Below, one piece after another: positions 48,605 through 60,500 of a stretch of DNA of 64,000 bases. The notes beneath the pieces are model-generated. The model made no database searches. It was not told the DNA's origin and saw only the letters and a program-made list of their open reading frames with translations. The position numbers were made by a program, and so were the translations under genes. Source of the stretch: Flabesymbios commensalis (Eukaryota > Annelida > Polychaeta > Terebellida > Flabelligeridae); NCBI GenBank assembly GCA_964017125.1, contig OZ024905.1, forward strand, positions 39,660,869-39,724,868, read 5' to 3'. Every line of letters starts with the position of its first letter. Positions within the stretch are counted from its first letter, which is position 1.

Positions 48605-48960
48605 GAATTTTGATTCAGTGTTTATGATCTGTCGTCATGTCGTCAGAATTGACGACAAGCTTCCCCCTCTGACGAAAAAACATTCCATTCTGACGACAAT
48701 GATATATATATAGACAAATTTTATTGAAAAATGTGTTGTTTTAAAGCTTAAAATGTACCTTTAGATATCACTAGAAGACACCTGAAGCCTTCTATGAAAC
48801 AAAAAAATTTCAGTAAAGCATCCCCCGGGACCCCCCTAGAGTTGTGATCGCCTTTGGTGGCCGTTCACCAGATCCCGCGCCTGCGTGCTGACTCCAACAC
48901 CAGCTTTGGAGTCAGAATCTTCATATTGTCTGACTCCGATTTTTTTCATAGCCAGAAAAA
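48605..48960. repeat. Unsplit copy of the repeat that hosts the foldback element
   Basis: Read on the minus strand, it joins the sequence of 27487-27561 directly to that of 31081-31310 through a single cgcaggcgc (48877-48885). This is what an unoccupied target site would look like. It carries a tcccccgggacccccctaga box. Confidence 0.75.
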
Positions 48961-49830
48961 CAGCGATTGCTTAACTGCTTAACTGTTAAATACGCATCAT
49001 GAAAAAAAAAAACTTTTGCAGCTCTAGTCTATGAACATGTTTACATCATATTAGAAGCCAAAATAAAACCACCTGATTGAGCCCCTTTAATATTTCAAGA
49101 ATGGGTAATCCCACAATACAAAAAGTGATGACGTCACGTCGTATTCGGGCTGTCAATATTCTATAAATAGTCTTTGGCTTACCGTTCCCGTGATTCACTG
49201 TGCCCCGGTTTCCCCTACCTCAAACCGTGACGTCACAGTCAAATATTTCAGGCCTAAAGTCTCAAAACTGAAAATGAAAGTGGGCTAAAGTCCAAGTTGC
49301 TGGAATGTTTAGCTCTGCCTGTACCTCTAACTCTGAAACTGTGACGTCACAGTCGAATAATTTAGGCCTAAAGTCTATCATAACTGAAAACTTGTGTTAG
49401 CCTAAGCCCCAGCCTCCTCTACAATTTCCTAGGCCACTGACAATCAGGTAGACTATTAGTACAGCCACAAGCACACATAAAACATGTATGTGAAAACGTG
49501 ACTGAGTGATGCCCAGGGCCAGTGATAGCAGTGCCAGTGATGTAGTGATTATAATATAGTGATGATCTTAAACTGGTAAAGTTCTGTAAGTTGTAGATCT
49601 AACTGTAACTTAACCTGTATAATTATAAGCCTACAACTTTTTAGTCTTAGATTTATAATAGTCTTAGACTAGACTATAACTGTTTTTATAGTTATAAGAT
49701 CTATACAGATACATTTAGGCTCGCGGCGGGCCAGGAACTACGTAGGCTAGACTAGATCTAGGCTACAAACAAACCGACCAAGTCCAAGGGCAAGGCTACT
49801 AACGTTAACGTTAGTACTACTTAAAGTTAT
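48961..49830. other. Spacer with a duplicated CRE-containing block
   Basis: gtgacgtcacagtc occurs at 49227-49240 and 49341-49354, each followed by an aataatttaggcctaaagtc-like stretch and aactgaaaa, a 114-bp tandem pair. A third tgacgtcac lies near 49130. No coding sequence is recognised. Confidence 0.5.
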
Positions 49831-50267
49831 ACCCGCCGTCATATTACCTTGTATCGCATATTTTTCGCCGATTTCTCAGTCAATTCTCAACCGATTTTGA
49901 TGAGATTTATCAAGGACTATTTTCGACTCACGCGGCGACTACCGTGACATTTTCATGGAAAAATATTATCTAGTTCAAAAGTTAGACCATTTGACATGTA
50001 GTAAATTTGAATTTACAACGTCCCTCTAATCAGACTAATGCTCTCTAAACCCATTAAACTGGTTAAATTAAAGTTTGTTTTTAGCCCTGAATTTCATTAC
50101 ATGCCAGATGGTCTAACTTTTTCGCTATACAATATTTTCCAATGAAAATTTCACAGTAGTCGCCGAGTGACTCGCAAATAGTCAATGCGAAATTTCATGA
50201 AAATCGGTTGAGAATTGACTGAGAAATCGGCGAAAAACATGCGATACAAGTTAATCTGACGGCGGGT
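49831..50267. repeat. Palindromic repeat family, copy 3 (best preserved)
   Basis: The outer ends acccgccgtcatattacctt and aagttaatctgacggcgggt are inverted. Next come atttctcagtcaattctcaa and its inverse, then the core gttagaccatttgacatgta and its inverse (acatgccagatggtctaac). It is therefore a full-length imperfect palindrome of about 437 bp with no coding sequence. Confidence 0.8.
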
Positions 50268-50393
50268 TATAGTAGAACTACAGTATATATAGATCTACAT
50301 GTGATGTAGGCTCTTTGGTCTAGCATTGTCTAACTTACTCTAACGTTACCACTAGATCTATAGACTCCTAACGTTAGACCTATAACGTTATTA

Positions 50394-50837
50394 TAGTCTG
50401 TTCGACGGTGAAGGATGGTCCAAAATGAAAGTTAGCTTTTCGGTAACCAGTCAGTCAATTCTCAAGGGATTGTCACAATATTTTGCAACCATTATTATCT
50501 AGTCATTTGGCAACAACCCTGAAAATTTCGCAAAATTCCATTGAGTATTTCAAAAGTTAGACTATTTGACATGTAACGCAATTCTGAGAATAAACCGGAA
50601 CGTAAGTTAATGGGTTTATGCATGTTATAGTGGAGCGTCATAAATAGACATTTACTACATGTCAAATAGTCTAACTTTTAAACTAAACAATATTTTTTTA
50701 CGAAATTTTCAGGATCGATGCCAAATGACTAGAAAATAGGGTTCACAAAATTTCAGGAAAATCGGTTGAGAATTGACTGACTGGATACCGAAAAGCTAAC
50801 TTTCATTTTGGACCATCCTCCACCGTCGGACAGACTG
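50394..50837. repeat. Palindromic repeat family, copy 4
   Basis: The ends agtctgttcgacggtgaagg and cctccaccgtcggacagact are inverted. The next arms, aaaatgaaagttagcttttc and its inverse, and the core gttagactatttgacatgta and its inverse, are well kept. The outer arms differ from copy 3 while the core and the cagtcaattctcaa block are shared. Confidence 0.8.
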
Positions 50838-50881
50838 TAGTCCGAGCTATATCAGTATATATACTGATATAGCTCGGACTA
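50838..50881. repeat. Perfect 44-bp palindrome
   Basis: Positions 50838-50859 are the exact inverse of 50860-50881, centred on agtatatatact with no spacer. The outer word tagtccgagct links it to the small hairpins at 6021-6098. It abuts the preceding palindromic element. Confidence 0.9.
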
Positions 50882-51394
50882 GGAGTCTATATGTCATGTG
50901 ACCTAATTGCCTTAATTTGTGACATATAAGTTATATAACGTTACAATGATTTTTTTTTGTGCTGAATTAAAATCCGATGTGTACCAGCTTATAAAGTTTG
51001 AGCATTTTTGTAGATTGAAGATCAAAGGTCAATTTCAAGGTCAAATATGATTTTTCAAAGAATGAAGCTAGGAACAAGTGTAATAGGCCTACTAATTATC
51101 TAATATGCCTAGGGTCTACCTCATTTTCATGTGATTTTGATTGGGCAATCCATTTCTGAAATTATTTTGATTATTTAATGTCATCTTCAAGGTCAAAAGG
51201 TAAATTTCAAGACCAACTCCTACGCTATTCGTATTTATATGATAACAAAGTCTAACGATACAAAAGTACTATTGCAGCTTAGCCTTAGACTAGTAGCTAC
51301 AATGTTGCATTAGGCCTATGCTATGATTAGGTTACAAAGAGGTTAACTAAAAAAAACCTCTACACTACAGGGTCGACCAGGGGTTAGGCTCTAA

Positions 51395-51588
51395 CGTTAG
51401 TTCTTAAACCCCCACATTAACCCAAACCCTTGACCTGGGTGACTGAGAATCCGAGGAGGTTTGAGTAATTACCTAAACGAGTAAACCCCCTTGGATTCTG
51501 AGGTCGAGGAGGTTTAGGTAATTACTTAGACTAAACCCCTTCAGATTTTCAGGTCGAGGGTGTGGGTCGTCGGGGTTTAAGAATTAAC
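51395..51588. repeat. Inverted-repeat element with GTTAGTTCTTAAACCCC ends
   Basis: gttagttcttaaaccccc on the left pairs with cggggtttaagaattaac on the right. Inside, gaggaggtttgagtaattac and gaggaggtttaggtaattac are a close pair. The 11-mer actacagggtc lies at 51364-51374 and again at 51596-51606. Confidence 0.6.
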
Positions 51589-52086
51589 CAACTAGACTAC
51601 AGGGTCTACACCAGTCTAGACCCTACCAAATTCGGTCATATTCCTATTTCAGTCATAGTGACTTTATACTCCCTTCACAACCACGTGACACGACGGATTT
51701 TGATGATGGAGTAGGCCCTACTCAAATTAATCTGTATTAGACTAGGCCTATATCGTCTGGCATTTCAGAATATTTATATAACTTATTTTATTATTTTTGC
51801 TATTTAAAAGTTAGATTTAAAAAGTGTAGTCTATGTCAAAATTGGCACCATTGAAAGCTAACCCAACACCCCCCTTGCATTGCACACAATAAAATTATTA
51901 TTTTGTCAAACATTACACCGTTCTAACTATTTGTATTCTGACCTAATAATATCTCTCCATATATTGTACGATGTGCTTTTTAGGTAGACAGAAATTCCGT
52001 CTCTAGCGCTGGCTGTCAGTGAAAAGCCATGGGAGGACTGTTGCACAGGTTACTTTTTAAGGAGCATCAAATCTTTTTTTTTGTGA

Positions 52087-52352
52087 GATTGTGGGAGGTG
52101 ATGTGGTGAATGTACTGGTTAGTGGTGCATAGTGGTGGTTGAGGGAGGTGGTGTGGTAAATGTGGTTGGTGGTGTATGGTGGTGTTGATTGTGGGAGGTG
52201 ATGTGGTGAATGTGGTTGGTGGTGCATAATGGTGGTGATTGTGGGAGGTTTTGTGGTGAATGTGGCTGGTTGTGCATAAGGTAGTGGTGGTCATTGTCGG
52301 AGGTGATTGTGGTTGGTACTGCATTGTAGTGGTGTTTGTGGGAGGTGATGTC
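52087..52352 (-). repeat. Inverted 266-bp copy of part of the 50-bp satellite
   Basis: The block is the reverse complement of 47589-47854, equal in length with only a few base changes, including the distinctive ccagtacattc and ctaccttatgc variants of the source. It therefore derives from that exact segment and not from a generic unit. Confidence 0.85.
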
Positions 52353-55340
52353 AATTTTGCAAATAATGTAATATACCTATTGATCTGTTTCCCACTAAAG
52401 ATCACTCGCTGAATAGAAGTTTGTTATACAAAACTTTTCATTTCACTTTGCATTTCACCAACGACGTTCACAATGTACTAGTCACATGTGGGGTTCGCCA
52501 GTGACCCGTCCTCGGTCCTTTGTTGTTTACTTTATACACTCTCTGGCACAGGAGACCTTCATCTGCTATAAATCTTTGCATTTGTGTATAGCGCTTTAAA
52601 TATTTACTTTCTTATCGTGGTAAAAAACGTCCAGTGTATTTTTGAAACTTTCTACCACTACCAGTATAATCAATCTAATATTGCAGTCATGGGGACCTTG
52701 TTTGGATAACGTTTTTCTCTTTTGACTATACATGGTTAGCACTCCATTAATGATATCTCAGCGGATGTGGAGCTCTCCCTTGAAGGATTTATTTTTAACA
52801 GGAAAATTCAAAATATCCGCCATTAGATCACTAAAGTTTTAATATCTTCATCAATGAGGGGTACTGGGATGATTGCTAGTAGTAGTACTTTTCGCCCCCA
52901 TCCGGGGAGGGTCATTAGGGATCTGTTCCGTCAGTTGCATGCTGTACGGCATGCATGGAAGCGATCATCCAAGGTGGTACGGAAGCAATTATCCAAGGGA
53001 AGCTGCAGCCTCCTCGTATCTGGCCATAATCTTCGGGCGGTTCGCCAGTGGTGTACCCTGGTTCCTCCGCTCAACTGCGGTGCCAGTGCAGCTCTTGCAT
53101 CAGGGCAGGCGCTGGTGTAGGCCGTGGTAGCCTTAAATAACCGGCAATAGAGTGTTTGACATTAGGTCTCTTACGAGGGATGAATGGAGCTACCCTTCCT
53201 TTTGTTACTCTGGGGACTATCCCACCCGAGGATAGCGGAGCTGCGTGAAATGCCACGGAGTTTCAGCATTAAATTGCACAGCGAAACCCAAGTCTACGGC
53301 CATCTCGGCAAGTCTGGGGGTAGATCCCCTAGACATGCGCAGAACCCCTTATCGGGCGAGCGAAGGAAAACGCTCTCAATAACCCACCATGCCCTATCAC
53401 CCCCACTCTCACATCATCATCTGTACATCATTCATCTCATCAATTGACTACAGCGTTTTATGGTATTACAATGTCACTGAAAAGACCATTTGTGCCGAAA
53501 AGTGACGAAAAGGAATGATTTACTACCACTACTACTTCATCAATGATTAAGATAAATACTTGGTCTTTTTCACGAAAACAATGTATGTTTTTGTTAAAAT
53601 GAGTAGGCCTACGATAAAAAAATGTATAGCTTCCTTCGACATCATTACCATGCTTCAAATGATATGTTGACCCTTATTTATCCGTTTTCGCAGTAATGCT
53701 AATTGCCTAATCATTACACATAAAGTACACATGCCCATAAAAGTAGCTGATTGCATGACCCAGATACAATCATCAGGCTGCTTGTGGACGGTGACCCAGT
53801 AAAGCACAGCCCTAACACACGTCAACCCTCATGCCCAATTATCATATGTATCAATGTTTTGCCATGGGATCACAAGCTCATGTTTTAATTTTAATCCTTA
53901 AGTTGAACCTTGAGGTAGGGGTGTATTAAAGGAATACCTAGGAGTTATTACCCCACCCAAGGTTTACACTGCCACCAATCTCTTAAGACTGTGTATTCAA
54001 ATGATGTTTGACCAATAATTTGTCAACACCAAACTGTATAATAGATGACTGCACCACCAGCGGGTTAAAATTGATTAAATGTGTATATTCTCACTATATT
54101 TGCTAGTTTGATCTTGAAATGACCTTGATAAGACCTTTCCATGATCTTGCTGCTATAACTATTGAGGACAACTCATGCCCATGTCATTATTATCAAAGCT
54201 GCAGGGCGTATAGAGCTGTTTGGTGCGGGTTGTGACGAAATTTCTTCGTTTTTGTCGATTGACTCCTCTTCTAAGATCATTAAACTGGATAGCTGCTCGT
54301 TTGAAGAATTAAATTGTATTGACTGTCCTACCAGGCTCTGACAAGTGAACAACCAGACGCTACAGAAGTTTATTTTTTAGATTATATTGAAAACTGTGGC
54401 TCTCACAACAACTGGGTTGGATGAATTTATAAAAAACACATTTAGAAAAGACAATTTTAGCAAAACAGAACAGACTCAGAAAAAACACTATAAACTGGTA
54501 ACCAAAACTAACAATCTTGACATGACACGAAAACAATTTGAATAAAGTTCATGAAAACATATTTAAAACAAAAGCAATTTTAACACTGAGGCCAAAATAA
54601 ACCGAAAAGAAAAATAGAAGCAGATGACTTGTGTATTGTGAAAGGACAAAGAAGCAAAACATACCAAATGATAAAAATATCAATAAAGAAAATGTATGCC
54701 AACAGAAAGATATATCTCACACATACCAGTTATGCTTGAAATGCACAATGCTTGATAGCATGAAGAGGGTGCCACAAAACATGTTAAGTATTGCACAGAT
54801 GGTATGATTTACCCTAAAAGCATGGCTTATGTGATGTGGATAAATTAGTAACTTGGCATCATCATTTCCTGGCGGAACCTAGTTCATTTTGTTCCCCTTT
54901 TATTTAAAAAATAAGTCTACGGGTGATACATGTCTTATTTGTGATGAAAAGTTCTAAAACTCAAGAGAGAGAAAGCATATGCAGTGGAATAAAATAAAAG
55001 TTTGTGATAATTGCATGGACCCATCTTCAATGTAGGCCTGTGGCGACCTCACTTGCAGATTATCGCGACAGAGTTCGAGCAGGACGGAATCACTGATCGA
55101 CGGATTAGCGCTTCTACCTGGCTCACGCCATGTGCGGCCGGGCCGCACTCTTCCACCGACCTTCACGGAAGCCAGAGCTGAGACGTGTAACCGCGTCATC
55201 CGCACTCAGCCGCGTGGCTGTATAGCCGTCTCTGTCGCACGAGACTAAAGAGCACACACATATCTGACAATGTCTACACAAATATGGAATGAGTGAAGAA
55301 CGAATTAAAGGAATCATCTATTTTGACTGAGTTTCTACAG
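52353..55340. other. Spacer with one GC-rich unexplained block
   Basis: About 52854-53440 is distinctly GC-richer than its surroundings. It holds a gcatgctgtacggcatgc hairpin and a tandem pair, ggaagcgatcatccaagg / ggaagcaattatccaagg. Open frames there are short and overlapping on both strands, and I recognise no protein or structural RNA. The rest of the interval shows nothing I can name. Confidence 0.4.
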
Positions 55341-55355
55341 TGAACCATCACTTAC

Positions 55356-55580
55356 TGACCGGCAAGACTCTACGATAAAGATCGAGCCTGAGGCGATGAT
55401 CGCGTCCATTGATTTGTCGAACACTCGACAACGTCGATGGTAACCCTCGCCCCAGAGCTCAATAATGGTAACCCACGACGTTTGATTCGACACGCAATCT
55501 TCTACACATTTAAATAGTTCAGATCTACATTTTGTGTCTCCAACATTCTTCTGATTGAGTCTAGATCGACATATCAACAT
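55356..55580 (-). CDS. Candidate first coding exon of an unknown gene
   Basis: On the minus strand a TATA-like tttatataaaa (about 55631-55643) is followed about 50-60 bp later by ATG at 55580 and then 75 uninterrupted codons. They end exactly at a consensus donor, TCA|GTAAGT (last exon base 55356, phase 0). The protein starts MLICRSRLNQ, is Cys-rich (KCRSELFKCVEDC) and contains ELWGEGYHRRC and ASGSIFIVESC. It has normal amino-acid complexity, unlike the surrounding repeat frames. I do not recognise the family. Downstream exons toward lower coordinates were not found; a CpG-rich, acceptor-like stretch at 55000-55250 is not in the right phase in its simplest reading. It could also be chance or part of the CpG-rich element that follows. 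Confidence 0.35.
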
Positions 55581-57550
55581 TTTCACGTTTTTGTGTTTCA
55601 CAGCATTTTTAAACTGCGAAGAGGATAGTTTTTATATAAAGGCACAAACAGAGGTTTTCGCGTTAAAACAGCGAAAAATTCGATAGATTTTTCAAGAAAC
55701 CCACATTTTCAATATGGCGGATCTCGCAGACATCCAGCCTAGACCTAGACAAATTCATATTAGACGGAATAGTCTACTTTTATAAATTATAACAGATTTC
55801 AATGTTATTCTCTCAATTACGCCACTGTCGGCGACTGAGAGGAAAATATTTTGAAATTTTATTTAAACCGTTTTGACACCTCATTCGGGTGACGCAGTTT
55901 TCACGAGGACACCCGCCATATTTTTTGAAATATACGCAAAATATTTTTACGGGACGAAATTATATCTTGACTTGTGCAGTTTTTATTAGGAAATAGGGCA
56001 ATTTTTTACAGAATTGCATCCACATTGAATGAATAAAAGGTCTTAATTGGTCTGTTCTATAACTTTAGGACAATAGGTCAAAATCCATTGCATTTTATTC
56101 GCTATTTTTTTTCAGTGGAAGCAGAAAATATGTTATGCTATGTGATGGTAAGTTAGCCGCCACTAGGTGGTGATAGCGATCCCTAGATTCAGCTGATCTC
56201 AGACCGGCGCGGTCTACACGTGGTCTTCCAAACCGACGACTGCGCAGGAAGTGCGCATCATACGATGTCTGGGCTCATTGATATTCACATAAATTGAGAC
56301 GACACAATTTTCCGCGGCGATATTGGAAACTTCCATACACGTGGTGCGGCATCCATATTGGATGGCTGACAGGCGTGTAGTCTATAGACTATCATTCTAA
56401 TTGACAAAACTTAATAAAATATTTTTTCCTCCAAGACTTATAGAATTTTACATTGGTCTTTGCCTGAGAGATTAGATTTTTTCTCATTTTTTATGTGAAT
56501 CGCAAAGAAATTATCGCGATTCGTAAGTAAATGAAATTTATTTTAAACAATTTAGAATATAATAGTTTTATCAGCGAATGCGACGTCATTTTTGCAGGAT
56601 GACAGCGCATTGAAAACGTCAAATTAGACCTTTGATATACCAATGAGCCAACAGACATTCACCGCTAGGAAAATATCAGATTAATACAGCATCGACATGG
56701 CTGTAGACTTACATTATACGAATCGAGCGAACGAATAACAAAACGAACGATTATGACGGAGTCGTACGAGTTTTCTTAAGAGGAATAGACACAAGGAGAT
56801 TTAAAAAAAAAAAAAAAAAAATCGTGTGTATTTCTCGCGAGAATATTTGAAATAGATATTCATACTATGCCACTCAAGTGAGAAGCTGTCAGCGAGATCA
56901 AATATATTTCTATATTTTAAAATAAAGTTTAATAAAACAATCACGGGTGTCATCATTTTATTGTAACACCTACTAGCCTAGTCGCTATTCGAATTTAGAA
57001 AAATAATTTCAACATTTTACATTCTGAAATATACGATTTGACAGCTGTTCCGACTCGAGTACTTAATCATACTTCACTCTCCGAGAAAAATATTTTTCTC
57101 GCAGATTGGACAGTCAATTGTCTTATACATTTTAGTTTAGAGCAGTATATTAGCAATTTTATTGGCATGTGTACATGTTATGTGTTGGACCCAAATCCTT
57201 ACGTGTTACTATAATTTTGTGCTACGTGTCCGACAACGACACATCTATGTTATAAAAACGTGTAAGTAAAAAGCCATTTCTTAAAGACTACTTCATTCAG
57301 CAACTCTACACTCAAAAGACATTTCATCATAAACAGAAGAACAAAAGATTCGATATTTTATCACAGAATACGTCAGATGTGTCAGATTTCGCAGTGCTAC
57401 TGTTTCGTGCGGCAGCGGGCGACTATTACAATAACCTGACATGGTTAAGAGGCATGTCATTTTAATGCACTTTTAAGTTTTGCGTAGCCAGCCTACGGGC
57501 CGTAGACTTAATTGCTTCACTAGTTAAATAATATCAAAACACACTTCAAA
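55581..57550. other. Upstream region of the gypsy fossil and candidate promoter
   Basis: CpG frequency is high here compared with the rest of the window. No open frame is recognised. It may include the leader of the Ty3/gypsy element, but I could not match any part of it by eye to sequence after 61520, so no long terminal repeat is assigned. An A-run lies at 56803-56820. Confidence 0.4.
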
Positions 57551-60500
57551 ATGGCCGAAGGAGGCGCAAGTCAAGGTTTCGATTCGTCGAACTTTGCTCA
57601 CAGAGGTGCTCGAGATAAAGACTCTTTATGAGTGATGCTAGTAAATCAGCAGCTAGAAAAAATGACGAAGAATTCATACGAGTGAAAGACGATTTTTTAA
57701 GAGTCGCAAGGCAACATAGAAGGAGAGAATTATCGAGAATTATCATCAAGAAGCCCCTCCCCAATTCGTCGCAGATCATCACGACGATCAAAGAATTTGC
57801 CGAAATTCAAAATAGCACCATTCTAATCGAATGATGTCGAGTTATGGTTTAACCAGCTGGAGACCCAGTTCGACCTTCACAACATAGCAGACGATGATGA
57901 ACGATATAGACTAACCTGTGCAGCCTTATCCGGAGAAGTCGCATCAGACGTTAGAGATATTTTATTACAGCCATTCCTTAGTCACAAATACATAAGCCTT
58001 AAGGGAGTATTGATTGAGAGACGAGGTTTGACGACACCCTCGCGAGTTAATAAAGTCATATCGAGAAACTGGGTAGGCCCTACAGACATTCCTTCACGTT
58101 TTCTTTGACGTCTACAGAAGACGACCGGATTTGGGACGACAGCAGTAGTTGGTAAAGCAGTGATACGACAAGCTTTTATTAGACAGATGCCTGCATCTAA
58201 TCCGGCACATTTAGCAACTACACCCGATAGTACATCATTAGAGAGTTTGGCTGTGTTAGCCGACAGAGCTATAGCTTCAGAGAACGACGTGAAAGAAAAT
58301 GGTGTGGGAGTTGCCGAGGTTAGGGTAAATGACAATATAAAACTTATTGGAATAATGGAAGGTATTTCCAGAAGACTAAAAAAGTTTGAAACTTCAGGAC
58401 ATCAGTAGAAACAATATAACAATAAGCAGCAGACAAATCGCAGAAGAGACAGAACAACAGACAAGCAATTTTTTTTCCCTAACGCTAATGCGAGACCGTT
58501 CACACCTCTCATGGCCGCAAATAATAACAGTAACGAAAATAATGGACAAAATGTTGTTACCACAAAAGTACCAAACCCCTGCTCACCCGCTCCGCCGCCA
58601 AACTCGCCGCAAACCGGTACCGCACAGCCAACGGCTACGGACGATGCACTGATTTGCCACTATCATCAGAGATTTGGTGATAAGTTGCGTTTGTGCAGAG
58701 ACCCATGTGCCTTCACTTTAAACTCAGCGCAAGGTAGCGACTCTTGTGTCTTGCGAGCCGAACGAGACGCGACATGACTGCGACATGACTGCATGGTAAC
58801 TTCTAAGTTATCTCCCTCTAGATTACCATACGTCGCAGATAAACGTATTAAATGTAATTATTTGATCGACACAGGACACAGACTTTACACAGCGTTTGGC
58901 TGGCTCCAAGATTTTTCGAAGATAGATTTAGTGATTACCAGATACCAGTCGAGCCGTCAGACGTACATAAAACAGCAGTTACGACGCCTTTTTACACGAT
59001 CGCCGTTCGGTTTACGAAATTCCAGTCAAACTTTTCACCGTTTTATAGACCATGTTACGCCTTAAGGCGTATATTTAGACGACTTGTTAGTAACAAGTCG
59101 ACCATAAGACTCATAAAAAACATTTGAAAATTTTATTCAATCGGTTAACCGATTACGGAATAATAATAGGACCGTCAATGTCAATTCGGAACGACTGAAC
59201 TGAGTTTTTTAGGACATTATGTCTGCCCTGAAGGCATTTCACCCCATCCCACAGCAGTGGATGCGATAGTAAATTTCGTGAAGCCTGAGAAACAGAGAGC
59301 ATTACGTAGATATCTAGGAATGGTAAATTATTACTATCGTTTTATTCCTCATTGTGCGGAGAAATTGACACCATTGAATAGTTTGTTGACCGAAGCCAAC
59401 GAAGGTCAGAATAGACTTTTGCCTAAGTCTAATTTCGAATTACATTGGACAGAGAATGCAAACGTAGCATTTACCGAATCGAAGCAAATACTAGCGAATG
59501 CAACGTTATTAGTACACCCTCAACCGTCGGCACCTTTAATTTAACATCACGTGTGACGCTAGTGATTTTGCAGTAGGCGGAGTTTTACAACAGTGTATTG
59601 ATAATGTATGGCAACCTTTGTCATTTTTTAGCAAAAAGCTATCACCAGCAGAGACACGTTACAGCGCTTTTGACCGAGAACTCTTTGCAGTCTATACTAC
59701 CATTAGACATTTTAGACATAACTTGGAGGGTAGAGAATTTTATGTCAACACTGACCATAAACCTTTAAATTATGTCATGAACTCTATGACAGAACGACCA
59801 TCTTTACGTCAGACAAGGCATTTAGCTTTCATAGGAGAGTTCACAACCGATATTCGATACGTGAAGGGCGAAGCGAATTTTGTGGCGGACACCTTATCGC
59901 GACCAACGGTATCAGCTATTGAATATGACGCAGCAATAAAAGACCTGAGCACGGACCAGGCTTCAGACAAAAAATTCATACGTTTGAGACACTCAACGAC
60001 GTCAAATATGGAATTTCGCTTGTAAAAGACATTCGATCATGTATTGGTCTGGTGCGACATTTTGACAGGACGTAGAAGACTGTACATAATCGAAAAGTTT
60101 AAAAGAAAAGTTGGTAATTCACTTCACGGTTTAGGGCACCCTTCTCATAGAGCCATAAAACCTCTCATTATTTCTCGTTTTGTATGGCATAAGATTAACT
60201 CTGACATAGCAAATTGGTGCGGATACTGCACAGGCTGCCAAACAGCTGAAGTTTCACGTCATAATAGACCAGTTTTCGGAAAGTTTGAGGAACCGACAGA
60301 GTCGATCATGTACACGTCGATCTTGTTGGACCCTTACCTTATTCCGCCGGTTTTAAATATTTGTTGACATGTGTCGACCGATTTACACGTTGGCCAGAGG
60401 CCATACCGATAAAAGATATTAGAGCAGAGACAGTTGCGGACGCATTTTTCGGTGGATGGGTGGCTCGTTTTGGGACTCCTGCTACGATAACTACGGATAG

